Assembly (NCBI RefSeq): GCF_030818775.1
Contig: NZ_JAUTAU010000001.1
Span: forward strand, 2,546,001 to 2,610,000
Source: Bacillus sp. SORGH_AS_0510
GTDB taxonomy: Bacteria > Bacillota > Bacilli > Bacillales > Cytobacillaceae
DNA length: 64,000 bases
Direction: 5' to 3'
Below, one piece after another: positions 36,057 to 44,568 of this stretch (positions are counted from its first letter, which is position 1; each line of letters starts with the position of its first letter). The notes under the pieces are model-generated. The model was not told the origin of the DNA and made no database searches. It saw only the letters and a list, made by a program, of their open reading frames with translations. Position numbers and translations under genes: made by a program.

Positions 36057-37211
36057 ATGGGTTTCGGCAATAAAGTCCAATTTAATGTTTATCAAAAAAT
36101 AGAGAATAACATTATACCAGTTTCATATGAAGAGTTAGAAGCAAAAGCTAAGGAGCAATTAGAAGCCAAACCTTATTACTATGTGGCGGCGTCTGCTGGT
36201 GCAGAAGTTACAGCGAGGAACAATAATAAATCATTTGAAAAATGGAATATAGTACCACGTATGTTGTGTGATACCTCATCGAGAGATTTAAGCATTGAAT
36301 TGTTTGGAAAAAAATTTCAATATCCCTTATTACTTGCACCAATTGGAGTTCAATCTATCGTCCATCCAGAAGGCGAACTAGCAACTGCACGTGCTGCAGC
36401 TGATATAGGTGTTCCACTCGTTGCGAGTACAGCATCTACATATAGTTTGGAAAAAATATCTGAGGAAATGGGAGAAGGAGATAGGTGGTTTCAGTTATAT
36501 TGGAGTAGTGACAGGGAAATAGCTGCAAGTATGGTAAAAAGAGCTGAAGCTGCAGGGTATAGTGCTATTGTCATTACACTTGATACTCCCATGATGGCAT
36601 GGCGCGAAAAAGATATTGAACATGCGTATTTACCGTTCCTAGAAGCAGAAGGAATTGGTAATTATTTAGAAGATCCTGTTTTTTGTTCACGGTTAGAGAA
36701 GTCTCCAAAAGAGGATTTGAGGTCAGCCATTATGCTATGGGCTCAAGTATTCGGAAATCCTTCATTAACCTGGAATGACATAGAATATATAAAAGGACAA
36801 ACTACTCTACCTATCTTATTAAAAGGGATTTTACATCCTGAGGATGCCAAGCTAGCAGTAATGCATGGTGTAGATGGAATTATTGTCAGCAATCACGGGG
36901 GAAGACAAGTGGATGGAGCCATCCCGGCAATTGAAGCTTTGCCAGAAATCATAGATAAAGTTGGAGACGAAATCCCTGTATTAATGGACAGTGGAATTAG
37001 ACGTGGTTCTGATATAGTTAAAGCTATTGCACTAGGAGCAAGGGCTGTTATGGTTGGTCGTCCTTATATGTATGGATTAGCCTTGGCTGGAGAAGAAGGA
37101 GTTAAACAGGTACTTAGAAACCTTATTGCAGATTTTGACTTAACACTTGCTTTATCAGGGAAACGTTATGTAAGTGAGCTAAATCGGGACTTATTAAAAA
37201 GGCTGTGTTAA
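36057..37211 (+). CDS. FMN-dependent alpha-hydroxy-acid oxidase (lactate-oxidase-like)
   Basis: A 384-residue TIM-barrel flavoenzyme that oxidises L-2-hydroxy acids. Motifs include YYYVAASAGAE, PLLLAPIGVQSIVHPEGE, WFQLYWSSDRE, IVITLDTP, LPILLKGIL (FMN-contacting Lys), SNHGGRQVDG (active-site His and Arg) and DSGIRRGSDIVKAIALGA. ATG 36057 fits AAGGAGGG spacing better than the in-frame ATG at 36021. Its last codons and stop come from a MITE copy: without it the C-terminus would end LLKKI instead of LLKRLC. Confidence 0.93.
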   Translation: MGFGNKVQFNVYQKIENNIIPVSYEELEAKAKEQLEAKPYYYVAASAGAEVTARNNNKSFEKWNIVPRMLCDTSSRDLSIELFGKKFQYPLLLAPIGVQSIVHPEGELATARAAADIGVPLVASTASTYSLEKISEEMGEGDRWFQLYWSSDREIAASMVKRAEAAGYSAIVITLDTPMMAWREKDIEHAYLPFLEAEGIGNYLEDPVFCSRLEKSPKEDLRSAIMLWAQVFGNPSLTWNDIEYIKGQTTLPILLKGILHPEDAKLAVMHGVDGIIVSNHGGRQVDGAIPAIEALPEIIDKVGDEIPVLMDSGIRRGSDIVKAIALGARAVMVGRPYMYGLALAGEEGVKQVLRNLIADFDLTLALSGKRYVSELNRDLLKRLC

Positions 37212-37442
37212 AGAACAGTGTTGATTAATACACCCTGTTGATTGGAGCGGAAGGCACGAAGACTCCTCGAAAATGCTATCGCATTTCCTTCGTGCGTGGG
37301 CGAATTCAAGATGTAATTCAATGTCCTGTGGGAGTATGGTTCAGGGGAGACCCCGCAGGCGCTTGCGTCGAGGAGGCTCGCCGAAACACCCACGAACCGC
37401 TCGTGCCTGGAGCGGAAATCAACAGAAAACTTTAACAGAGCC
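37201..37442 (-). repeat. MITE-like element, copy 3 (long form, 242 bp)
   Basis: Opposite orientation to copy 1. Ends GGCTGTGTTAAAGAACA and TTTAACAGAGCC. A perfect 8-bp duplication ATTAAAAA flanks it (37193-37200 and 37443-37450). It sits on the stop codon of the hydroxy-acid oxidase gene and supplies the present TAA at 37209. Confidence 0.93.
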
Positions 37443-37477
37443 ATTAAAAAAAATATAAAATTAACGGGGGAATTACA

Positions 37478-37963
37478 GTGGTAGAAAATAAAATAGTAGC
37501 TATTCAGGATGAGTATCCAGATGATTTCGCCTGGTGTTATGGCTGTGGCAGATTAAATGAAGATGGACATCATTTTCGTACTTGTTGGCAAGGGGAGCAC
37601 ACGGTGACACTCTTTAACCCCGAGTCACAACATTTAGCGCTTCCTGGATTCGTATATGGCGGTATAGTTGCTTCGTTAATTGATTGTCATGGAACAGGGT
37701 CAGCATCATTGGCACTTCACCGAAAAAACGGCCACGAACCGGGTGATGGGGAAGAACCTCCACGCTTTGTGACTGCCTCCCTAAATGTGAACTTTCTCAA
37801 GCCTACTCCTCATGGTGTGCCTCTAAAGGCGGTAGGAAGGGTGCATGAAATTCACCCGAAAAAATTTAAAGTTGAAGCAGAAGTATATGCAAATGACTTA
37901 CTTTGTGCTCGTGGTGAGGTTGTAGCGGTAGTAATGCCGAGTACTTTTTTACAAAAAGCATAA
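37478..37963 (+). CDS. PaaI-type hotdog thioesterase
   Basis: A 161-residue hotdog-fold protein with GTG start behind ACGGGGG. CYGCGRLNEDGHHFRTCW at the N-terminus, then YGGIVASLIDCHGTGSAS (the hotdog helix with catalytic-type Asp/His region) and TASLNVNFLKPTP are typical of acyl-CoA thioesterase superfamily members. It hydrolyses an acyl-CoA of unknown type in the cytoplasm. A strong terminator follows. Confidence 0.85.
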   Translation: MVENKIVAIQDEYPDDFAWCYGCGRLNEDGHHFRTCWQGEHTVTLFNPESQHLALPGFVYGGIVASLIDCHGTGSASLALHRKNGHEPGDGEEPPRFVTASLNVNFLKPTPHGVPLKAVGRVHEIHPKKFKVEAEVYANDLLCARGEVVAVVMPSTFLQKA

Positions 37964-37972
37964 CCTATTAAT

Positions 37973-38013
37973 AAGAAGACTGCCTCAATAATATAAAGGC
38001 AGTCTTCTTTTAT
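37973..38013 (+). terminator. Terminator of the thioesterase gene
   Basis: AAGAAGACTGCCT / AGGCAGTCTTCTT stem followed by TTTAT. Confidence 0.88.
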
Positions 38014-38104
38014 ATTGTCATCGAAATGAAATGTATACTTTTGAAACTAAAATTCCTTTCCACCCGTCAAATATTGTAGGAACAGAAGAACGGGAGGTTA
38101 ATAG

Positions 38105-38491
38105 ATGGAGAAGCTGAAAACTTTAATCGTTTCCTTAGTGATCGTGTTTGTCATTGGTTCTGGTTTTGTGATGAGTACAATTGGATCTGCCATTCTTCAA
38201 GAGGGAAATCCTCTGCCCATTCTGGTTTCTGCGATAAAACTTAAATTTTCTGAGTCAGAGTATGTTGAATTATCTAAAAACGAAAAAAGAAGCAGGTACA
38301 TATCAGAAAGTAAAGGGAAGGATGCATATATAGTAGTAGAAGACTTTATGAAATCCAAAGGATGGTTTTTTCAAGAACAAATGGGATCAGGTCTAATTTT
38401 CACAAAAAATGGTGAGGATGCAGTGGTGGAAGTCAGACAATATTCAAGACATTATTTTATCTGGGAAATTCAAAAAGCTTTTTTCCAGTAA
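38105..38491 (+). CDS. Hypothetical membrane-anchored protein (128 aa)
   Basis: ATG 38105 follows ACGGGAGG. One N-terminal hydrophobic helix (about 7-27) is followed by a polar domain with YIVVEDFMKSKGWFFQEQMGSGLIF. This is probably an extracytoplasmic or membrane-tethered domain. I do not recognise the family. It is monocistronic with its own terminator. Confidence 0.7.
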   Translation: MEKLKTLIVSLVIVFVIGSGFVMSTIGSAILQEGNPLPILVSAIKLKFSESEYVELSKNEKRSRYISESKGKDAYIVVEDFMKSKGWFFQEQMGSGLIFTKNGEDAVVEVRQYSRHYFIWEIQKAFFQ

Positions 38492-38522
38492 AAGCAATTT
38501 TTCTAAGTAAAAATAAATAATG

Positions 38523-38557
38523 AGACCCCTTTTCAATGTTGAAAAAGGGTCTTCTTT
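38523..38557 (+). terminator. Terminator before the convergent TetR gene
   Basis: AGACCC-CTTTTCAA / TTGAAAAAGGGTCT stem with a short T-rich tail. Confidence 0.65.
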
Positions 38558-38560
38558 GTG

Positions 38561-39460
38561 TTAATCCTCGAACTGTCTAAAGAAATCTTTCACCAAAGAT
38601 TCCAATTGAATCAGTTCCTTCTCAAGATGACAGTTAGACTTCATTGATGAAAGGGCACTCTCTGTAATAAATTTTCGCGGTACAGTTGAATGTAATAATT
38701 CATCAATTACAAAATCTAGAAGTTCAATAAATTTTACTTGATCAGTTTCATTTGGGATATGCTTTCCTATTGTTTTTCTCAATGACCCCGACTGCTGAAG
38801 AAGTTGAGTTTTAAACTCGTGCTCATTTTTTTGGCAACCAGGAAGCCATTTGTTTAAGAACTCTGGTTGTAGTAACTGATCTTCAGACTCAGCCACATTT
38901 TCCACCAGTTTTACTAAACGGCTAACACTATAACGAACTACCCGACTAACTTTTTCACCTGTTTCATAGGCCAGTCGATTGTATTGAACATTATTTTGGA
39001 GAATGCCTTGAAACATTATTGCGCAATCTAACATATAGGGTCTTTTGTCTTCACCAAAGATTTCAACAAAGCGTTTATAGTACCAGTGAAGGTTATTTAA
39101 ACGACTGCGCTGAATAAATTGTTTTAAATCTTCATCATTTGAAGCCATCACTTCTTCAAATAGTGCTATCAATTTATGTTTTCTGTTTGTCAACATTTGC
39201 AATTCAATTTGTTTTATAAAAACCTCAATATCTGAGGGATCCTGACCAATAAGTAAGTCATTCTTGTCCTTTTCTAAATTCTTGTGGATGGTCTTATATA
39301 TTGCGATTAATAACTCGTTTTTTGAAGAAAAATAGTTATAAAATGTCCCCTTTGAGATACCACTGTAGTCTAAAATGTCTTGTATAGACGTAGCTTGAAA
39401 ACCCTTTTCAGTAAAAAGCTGATGAGCAGAATGAATAACATTCTGTTTTCTATTGTACAT
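38561..39460 (-). CDS. TetR/AcrR-family transcriptional regulator
   Basis: A 299-residue repressor-type protein. The N-terminal helix-turn-helix is clear (AHQLFTEKGFQATSIQDILDYSGISKGTFYNYFSSKNELL, residues about 10-50). The C-terminal ligand-binding part is longer than usual for TetR (about 250 residues). It is divergent from the MFS efflux gene across 185 bases, the standard arrangement for a pump and its repressor. Confidence 0.93.
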   Translation of the reverse strand: MYNRKQNVIHSAHQLFTEKGFQATSIQDILDYSGISKGTFYNYFSSKNELLIAIYKTIHKNLEKDKNDLLIGQDPSDIEVFIKQIELQMLTNRKHKLIALFEEVMASNDEDLKQFIQRSRLNNLHWYYKRFVEIFGEDKRPYMLDCAIMFQGILQNNVQYNRLAYETGEKVSRVVRYSVSRLVKLVENVAESEDQLLQPEFLNKWLPGCQKNEHEFKTQLLQQSGSLRKTIGKHIPNETDQVKFIELLDFVIDELLHSTVPRKFITESALSSMKSNCHLEKELIQLESLVKDFFRQFED

Positions 39461-39645
39461 ATAATCACCTTTGAATGGATTTGTACTTCCTGTATAAAAT
39501 TATACTAACTTATTTCAAGTTCCTTTACAAACCCTTAAATTTGTAGAATTTTTTAATTGCAAAAATTGAACTCGCAGTATATTATTATCTAAGTGTGTAA
39601 CAGGGGTATAAAAAAATGAACTTATAGTTTATAGGGGGAAATTCA

Positions 39646-41198
39646 ATGGATCAATCTAAAGTAGAGGCTAAACGTCCGCCATATGGAATAATTGCCATCT
39701 TGATGATTGGAGCATTTATTGCATTCTTAAATAACACATTATTAAATATTGCACTTCCTTCCATTATGAAGGACTTAGAGATTGAAGCTTCCACAGTTCA
39801 ATGGCTTACCACTGGATTTATGTTGGTGAATGGAATACTTATACCATTATCAGCATTTCTAATTCAAAAATTTTCAGTTCGCCAACTCTTCTTGGCTGCA
39901 ATGGCTTTATTCACAATCGGAACCATTCTAGCCGGTTTCGCTCATAATTTTCCGTTATTATTAACTGGAAGGATGACTCAGGCCTTGTGGCCTCTGGTTC
40001 AGCGATCATGATGCCGTTATTAATGAATGTTATGTTAACAAGTTTTCCAGTAGAAAAACGTGGAATGGCGATGGGGATTTTTGGATTAGTATTAATGTTT
40101 GCTCCAGCTATTGGGCCGACATTATCCGGTTGGATTATTGAGCATTATGACTGGAGAATGCTCTTCCACTTTATTACACCAATTGCAATTGTTGTTATTC
40201 TGATTGGCTTTTTCCTACTTAAGGATAAGAAGGGCAAAGTCGATATCAAACTTGATTACTTATCAGTAATTTTATCCAGCTTAGGTTTTGGCGGATTATT
40301 GTATGGCTTTAGCTCTGCCGGTAAAGATGGATGGGATAGCCCGAAGGTATATGGTACTCTCGCATTAGGTGTGGTTACTTTGGTCATATTTATTTTACGT
40401 CAATTAAACCAAGAACGACCGCTTCTTAACTTTAGGATTTATAAATATCCAATGTTCGCTTTGTCATCGGCCATTTCAATGGTTGTTACTATGGCGATGT
40501 TCTCAGGTATGATTCTTTTACCTATATACGTCCAAACCATTCGTGGCATTTCTCCAATAGATGCTGGTTTAATGTTGTTACCTGGTGCTATAGTTATGGC
40601 AATCATGATGCCAATTACAGGAAAATTATTTGATAAGTTTGGTGGTCGTCTACTAGCTATCATTGGTTTGTCTATAACAGTGATCACAAGCTATCTTCTT
40701 AGTAATTTAACTCTTGACATGACTTATAAACACCTTATTTTCCTTTATACTTTTAGAATGTTCGGTATGTCTATGGTTAATATGCCAGTTACAACGAATG
40801 GGTTAAATCAGTTACCGGCTAGGTTCTACCCACACGGTACAGCAATGAATAGTACGATGCAACAGGTTTCAGGTGCGATAGGTACAGCATTATTGGTAAC
40901 GGTTATGACAACACGTGCGAAAACACACGCAACGGAACTCGTTGCGGCTGCCAAAGCTAAAATGATCAGCAATCCACCAACAACAGCAATTACGGAAGCT
41001 ATGAAATTAAAAATGCAACACGACATTCAAATGAAAGCTATGCTTGAAGGTATAAATGATGCTTTCTATGTCAGCGTCTTTATTGCAGGACTCGCATTAG
41101 TTCTTGCTCTGTTCATCAAACGTGCAAAACAGGCAGAAGATCCTGGAGAAATAAAGCCAGCAGGTAAAAAAGTAGTAGCTAAACTAGCTGAAAATTAA
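39646..41198 (+). pseudogene. DHA2-type MFS multidrug transporter, frameshifted
   Basis: The first frame (39646-40011) encodes helices 1-3 with FIAFLNNTLLNIALPSI (motif D1) and runs through LTGRMTQAL before going out of frame. The second (from 39987) continues ASGSAIMMPLLMNVMLTSFPVEKRG to 41198. One missing base near 39984-39990 (TTGTGG for TTGGTGG) accounts for it. Joined, the protein is about 517 residues with 14 helices, normal for EmrB/QacA pumps. It may be inactivated or a consensus error. AGGGGG precedes ATG 39646; the divergent TetR gene is the likely regulator. Confidence 0.88.
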
Positions 41199-41204
41199 CA
41201 AAAG

Positions 41205-41235
41205 GTGCCAAGCGTAAAGTGCTTGGCACTTTTTT
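41205..41235 (+). terminator. Terminator of the MFS gene
   Basis: Perfect GTGCCAAGC / GCTTGGCAC stem with a run of T. Confidence 0.92.
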
Positions 41236-41315
41236 TGCTATTTAGGCAGTCTAGATTTGCATTTTAGGGGAAAATACTCAATATTAGTATTGGAAGTTAT
41301 TTTAGGAGGATACAT

Positions 41316-41771
41316 ATGGTGAATTTTTCGGATGCATATATTGAACGTTGTGATAAAGAGACAGAGAATATGATAAAAATTGAAACAGAAGCTTTTTTAT
41401 CACAAGCGCTAACTTATTTAAAAAAGAATAAAAAAGAGTTTATCTATTTGGAATCAAAGTGGTTTGATGAGATTGGAGTGGAAGCAATTTCACTAGAAGT
41501 AGACGATGTTTTTGCGACGTACGATGTGATGTTAGGATTAAAGCTTCAAAAGAAATTCGACAAATCCATAAGGTCATATCTAGATACAAATTTACAAGGT
41601 AAGGATGCTAAATTTGATTTGATGTTCAGTCAAGAAGATGGTTTATGGAATTTAAATTTTACATTAAATTATGTGGAAGGTTTTAAGGAAGAAATGCCAC
41701 TAAGTGAGGCCTTTAAACTCATTTACCAATTCTTATTTAAACTAGTTGACACAGTAAAAGTAGTACAATAG
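41316..41771 (+). CDS. Hypothetical protein (151 aa)
   Basis: ATG 41316 follows TAGGAGGA. A soluble acidic protein with an N-terminal helix-rich part (residues 10-50) and a C-terminal alpha/beta part (VEAISLEVDDVFATYDVMLG, FDLMFSQEDGLWNLNFTLNY). I do not recognise a family. It is monocistronic. Confidence 0.7.
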   Translation: MVNFSDAYIERCDKETENMIKIETEAFLSQALTYLKKNKKEFIYLESKWFDEIGVEAISLEVDDVFATYDVMLGLKLQKKFDKSIRSYLDTNLQGKDAKFDLMFSQEDGLWNLNFTLNYVEGFKEEMPLSEAFKLIYQFLFKLVDTVKVVQ

Positions 41772-41780
41772 TTAAACCCC

Positions 41781-41817
41781 AAAAAACTAACCAGCTAAAT
41801 TAGCTGGTTAGTTTTTT
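41781..41817 (+). terminator. Terminator shared with a decayed convergent gene
   Basis: AAAAAACTAACCAGCTAA and its complement, perfect 18-bp arms with flanking T/A runs usable in both directions. Confidence 0.92.
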
Positions 41818-42150
41818 GAAATAGGAACAGTAACAGATTGATCAATGAACCTGTACTAAACTCTCTAGCCATAAACTCCACGCGATTATCATAGACATTC
41901 ACTGCATATCCTTGTGATTGAGTTGTATTTTTTCCTGTACCTTTTTAAAAGTGTATGCTGCTGCACTTATATTCACCATTGTAAGACCATCTTGAACAAT
42001 ACAGCTTTGATTGTTTAGAGGATAATGTGAATGTCTGCTAATTAGAATTAGATGCGGATATTTTTTTAGTAATGCTAGGATTTTTTGGTCTTTGAGTCCC
42101 GCAGCCCATTGACTGCCGTAAACTGTTCCAATTATTGGCTGGTGTAATTA
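41808..42150 (-). pseudogene. Decayed metallophosphoesterase, C-terminal remnant
   Basis: Three successive minus-strand frames give recognisable calcineurin-like sequence: HQPIIGTVYGSQWAAGLKD...LISRHSHYPLNN (His ligands, usually GHSHYP) then MVNISAAAYT; after a frame change SQGYAVNVYDNRVEFMAREF; after another IDQSVTVPISKN and a stop at 41808-41810. At least two frameshifts and a missing 5' part show it is dead. The stop lies inside the terminator stem. Confidence 0.75.
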
Positions 42151-42253
42151 TAATGATAGAATAAGTTAAACATTGCTAAAACCTCGCTAGAATATTTATT
42201 ATTATATCTCGATTGTAAAGTTGATTCTTGAATGAAAATAAAGGAGGAGGACC

Positions 42254-43018
42254 ATGCGAGTTATATCCCTTTGTCCAAGTAATACAGAAATAATGGAATA
42301 CTTGGAACTGACACACTTATTAATAGGTGTTGATGATTTTTCAGACTGGCCTAAATCCATTGTGCACCTACCTAGATTAGGACCAGATTTATCAATTGAT
42401 ATGGGTCTCGTCGAAAAATTAAAGCCTGACATGGTTCTAGCTTCTTTAAGTGTTCCGGGGATGGAGAAGAATGTGGAGCAATTAAAGGAACGGGGAATTC
42501 CTTATATCATCCTGAACCCGCAGTCTATATCTGATATCGAAAAAGACCTTATTTCTACAGCGGAGGTACTAGGATACCCCGAACTAGGCAAACATGCTGC
42601 TGAAAAATTTCGTAATAAACTTAAAAAGGTGAAACAGCAAAGACCTAGTAAACAGTTTACACCCTCTTTATATTGGGAATGGTGGCCGAAACCTGTTTTT
42701 ACGCCAGGTAAACTTAATTGGCTTACTGAAATTTCTGAGTTGGCAGGTGCAGTCAATTTGTTCCAAGATGTTGAATTAGCAAGTGTTCAGACTGATTGGG
42801 AAGACGTATTGAACCGGCAACCGGATTTTATTTGTCTAGTTTGGGTGGGGGTTAGAAGGGAAAAAGTACAAAAAAGTATCGTCAAAAGACGTGCAGGATT
42901 TGAAAGATTGAACCTAGATGAAGATCAAATTTTGATCTTGGAAGAAGAACTTTATTGTAGACCTTCACCAAGACTACTTGATGGTTTAGAAAAGTTGATC
43001 GGATTGATTCAAAAATAA
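42254..43018 (+). CDS. BtuF-like cobalamin/helical-backbone binding protein, cytoplasmic form
   Basis: A 254-residue protein with the class III ABC binding-protein fold. MRVISLCPSNTEIMEYL, LIGVDDFSDWP and RLGPDLSIDMGLVEKLKPDMVLAS match BtuF/YvrC-like proteins. There is no signal peptide or lipobox, so it would stay in the cytoplasm, as a recognised subgroup of these proteins does. AAAGGAGGAGG precedes ATG 42254. No ABC permease is adjacent. The ligand is inferred from family only. Confidence 0.8.
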   Translation: MRVISLCPSNTEIMEYLELTHLLIGVDDFSDWPKSIVHLPRLGPDLSIDMGLVEKLKPDMVLASLSVPGMEKNVEQLKERGIPYIILNPQSISDIEKDLISTAEVLGYPELGKHAAEKFRNKLKKVKQQRPSKQFTPSLYWEWWPKPVFTPGKLNWLTEISELAGAVNLFQDVELASVQTDWEDVLNRQPDFICLVWVGVRREKVQKSIVKRRAGFERLNLDEDQILILEEELYCRPSPRLLDGLEKLIGLIQK

Positions 43019-43327
43019 AAGCTTTTGCCTTACATTCAAAGGGTTCTGTTTTCGGGTGGATTGTTATTAAAGACACAAGAAATGACTTATCTGCTTATTC
43101 CCGCATTTAGAATTAAGAGGGCCCTGGTTTGGGGATCAGGTTAAGCACACGAGTCGATAAATAGAGGGAGAATTTCCCCCTATTGATTCTAATGATGCGA
43201 AAATGGGAGATTTTTTTTTCATAAGCGGAAAAACTCCCCTTATTCACTCCCCGAATCGAACTTCATTTTGCATTTAACCGGAACAATCCCTCTTTATTTT
43301 ACTTGCGGGTTACTCGAGTAATATGAA
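43019..43327. other. Non-coding stretch without recognisable gene
   Basis: Contains short degenerate inverted A/T- and G/C-runs such as AATAGAGGGAG near TTTCCCCCTATT, which may act as a weak terminator for the upstream gene. No ORF with a ribosome binding site is seen. Confidence 0.5.
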
Positions 43328-43394
43328 GAAGCTCAGCGAAACACTTAAGAACCGCTCGCATTTGAGCAGAAATCAACAGTCAAAAGTAACAGAG
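43328..43394 (-). repeat. Degenerate remnant of the MITE-like element
   Basis: CAGCGAAACAC, GAACCGCTCG, GAGCAGAAATCAACAG and TAACAGAG appear in the order and orientation of one end of copy 3, with many changes and no other end. Confidence 0.65.
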
Positions 43395-43431
43395 AATATT
43401 AAAAATTTGGTAATACAATTCGCTTTACAAA

Positions 43432-43447
43432 ATACCCTTAAGGGTAT
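43432..43447. promoter_or_regulatory. CstR-type operator, site 1
   Basis: Perfect palindrome ATACCCTTAAGGGTAT, 38 bases before the Cys-less rhodanese-like gene. Confidence 0.75.
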
Positions 43448-43485
43448 AAAGTTATTTTTGTATTAAACATCATGGAGGTTACTTA

Positions 43486-43812
43486 ATGTTTATTTCGTGG
43501 TTTATTGGAGCGTTAATTATTTTTTTTATATATCAAAGGTATGTTCCTGTTAGAGGAATTTCATCTGTGCAAAATTTTATAAATAATGGGGAATTTGTTT
43601 TGCTGGATTTAAGAGATTATCAAACAACTTCAAAAGAGGAGATTCCGTACGCAGTAAATATACCATACGCATACTTAAAACGATATTACAAAGAAATACC
43701 TAATAAAAAACTTCTAATCATTGCTTCAGATTCTATTGAAAAAAATCTCGCCATCCGTTTCTTAAGAAAAAGAAATTTCTCCATTCAAGGTTTTATGATA
43801 CTAGATGAATAA
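43486..43812 (+). CDS. Membrane-anchored rhodanese-like protein lacking the catalytic cysteine
   Basis: A 108-residue protein with one N-terminal transmembrane helix (about 3-18) and a rhodanese domain (VRGISSVQNFINNGEFVLLDLRDY, AVNIPYAYLKRYY). Where active members have C-x-x-G-x-R, here it reads IIASDSIEKN, and there is no cysteine anywhere in the protein. It cannot carry a persulfide and may be a structural or sensing partner. It follows a CstR-type operator and precedes the first cstR-like gene by 14 bases. Confidence 0.8.
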   Translation: MFISWFIGALIIFFIYQRYVPVRGISSVQNFINNGEFVLLDLRDYQTTSKEEIPYAVNIPYAYLKRYYKEIPNKKLLIIASDSIEKNLAIRFLRKRNFSIQGFMILDE

Positions 43813-43826
43813 AGGAGTAATAAACA

Positions 43827-44087
43827 ATGGAGTATGATAAGCAAACAAAAAATAGGTTAAAACGAACAGAAGGGCAAATTAGAGGAATCTTACGTATGAT
43901 GGAAGAACAACAGGAATGTAAGAAAGTCATTAATCAATTATCAGCTGTTAGTTCTGCCATTAGCCATACAGTTGGAGTTATTGTGAGTGAAAACCTTAAG
44001 TATTGCTTAATTGAACAAGTTGATGCAAGCAACAAAGATGAACTAGTCAATGATGCAGTAAAACTCTTGGTTAGAAGTCGAAAATAA
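43827..44087 (+). CDS. cstR: CstR-type persulfide-sensing repressor, first copy
   Basis: An 86-residue all-helical DUF156/CsoR-family protein (NRLKRTEGQIRGILRMMEE, INQLSAVSSAISHTVGVIV). It has two cysteines, Cys31 (QQECKKV) and Cys60 (LKYCLI), but Asn in place of the copper-binding His of CsoR. That combination marks CstR, which forms inter-subunit di- and trisulfides on sensing persulfides and leaves DNA. AAAGGAG precedes ATG 43827. It is the first of two paralogues in the locus. Confidence 0.88.
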   Translation: MEYDKQTKNRLKRTEGQIRGILRMMEEQQECKKVINQLSAVSSAISHTVGVIVSENLKYCLIEQVDASNKDELVNDAVKLLVRSRK

Positions 44088-44093
44088 AAAGTG

Positions 44094-44122
44094 TTGACAT
44101 GAATTTTTTTCTTTGTTAATAT
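44094..44122 (+). promoter_or_regulatory. Sigma-A promoter of the first rhodanese unit
   Basis: TTGACA, 17-base spacer, TAATAT. The -10 box overlaps CstR-type operator site 2. Confidence 0.85.
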
Positions 44123-44137
44123 ACCCCTATGGGTATA
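44120..44137. promoter_or_regulatory. CstR-type operator, site 2
   Basis: TATACCCCTATGGGTATA overlaps the -10 box at 44117-44122, so a bound repressor would block RNA polymerase. Confidence 0.85.
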
Positions 44138-44185
44138 TTAAATTAATCCTCTCTAAATGGTTAGAGGAAAAATTGAAGGAGATGA

Positions 44186-44548
44186 GTGGATTTGAGTACA
44201 GGAACCATAATCATAATTTTATTGGTTGGATTTTTGGCCTGGAGGCTTATTCCTGTAAAAGGGGTACGCAATATCACAACGGCTCAATTAAAAGCTGAGC
44301 TTGGTGATAAGAACAAACAATATATTGATGTTCGCACACCAATGGAGTTTAAGGGACGGAATATTAAAGGGTTTAAAAATATTCCACTTGATCAATTATC
44401 CAATAAAGCAGCTACACTAGCAAAAGATAAAGATGTCATTGTTATATGCCAAAGTGGTATGAGAAGTACACAAGCCGCAAAAATCTTAAAAAAATTAGGT
44501 TTTATTCAAATTACAAACGTAAAGGGCGGCATGAGCGCCTGGAATTAA
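44186..44548 (+). CDS. Membrane-anchored rhodanese (single-domain sulfurtransferase)
   Basis: A 120-residue protein with an N-terminal transmembrane helix (about 6-22), then a rhodanese domain (YIDVRTPMEFKGRNIKGFKNIP) with the active loop CQSGMRSTQA containing the persulfide-carrying cysteine. GTG 44186 is close to AAGGAG; an in-frame TTG at 44192 has better spacing and may be the true start. It shares the VPVRG/IPVKG juxtamembrane layout with the Cys-less relative at 43486. It transfers sulfane sulfur to acceptors. Confidence 0.9.
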   Translation: MDLSTGTIIIILLVGFLAWRLIPVKGVRNITTAQLKAELGDKNKQYIDVRTPMEFKGRNIKGFKNIPLDQLSNKAATLAKDKDVIVICQSGMRSTQAAKILKKLGFIQITNVKGGMSAWN

Positions 44549-44568
44549 AAATTAGGAGGAATAAAAAG

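Noticed and set aside
42154..42250. 5' extension of the decayed metallophosphoesterase
   Set aside because: Beyond the HQPI motif no further family-like residues appear in any frame, so the pseudogene call stops at 42150.
44113..44298. ORF overlapping the promoter and operator before the first rhodanese
   Set aside because: It runs through the -10 box and operator and into the rhodanese gene in another frame; no family resemblance.
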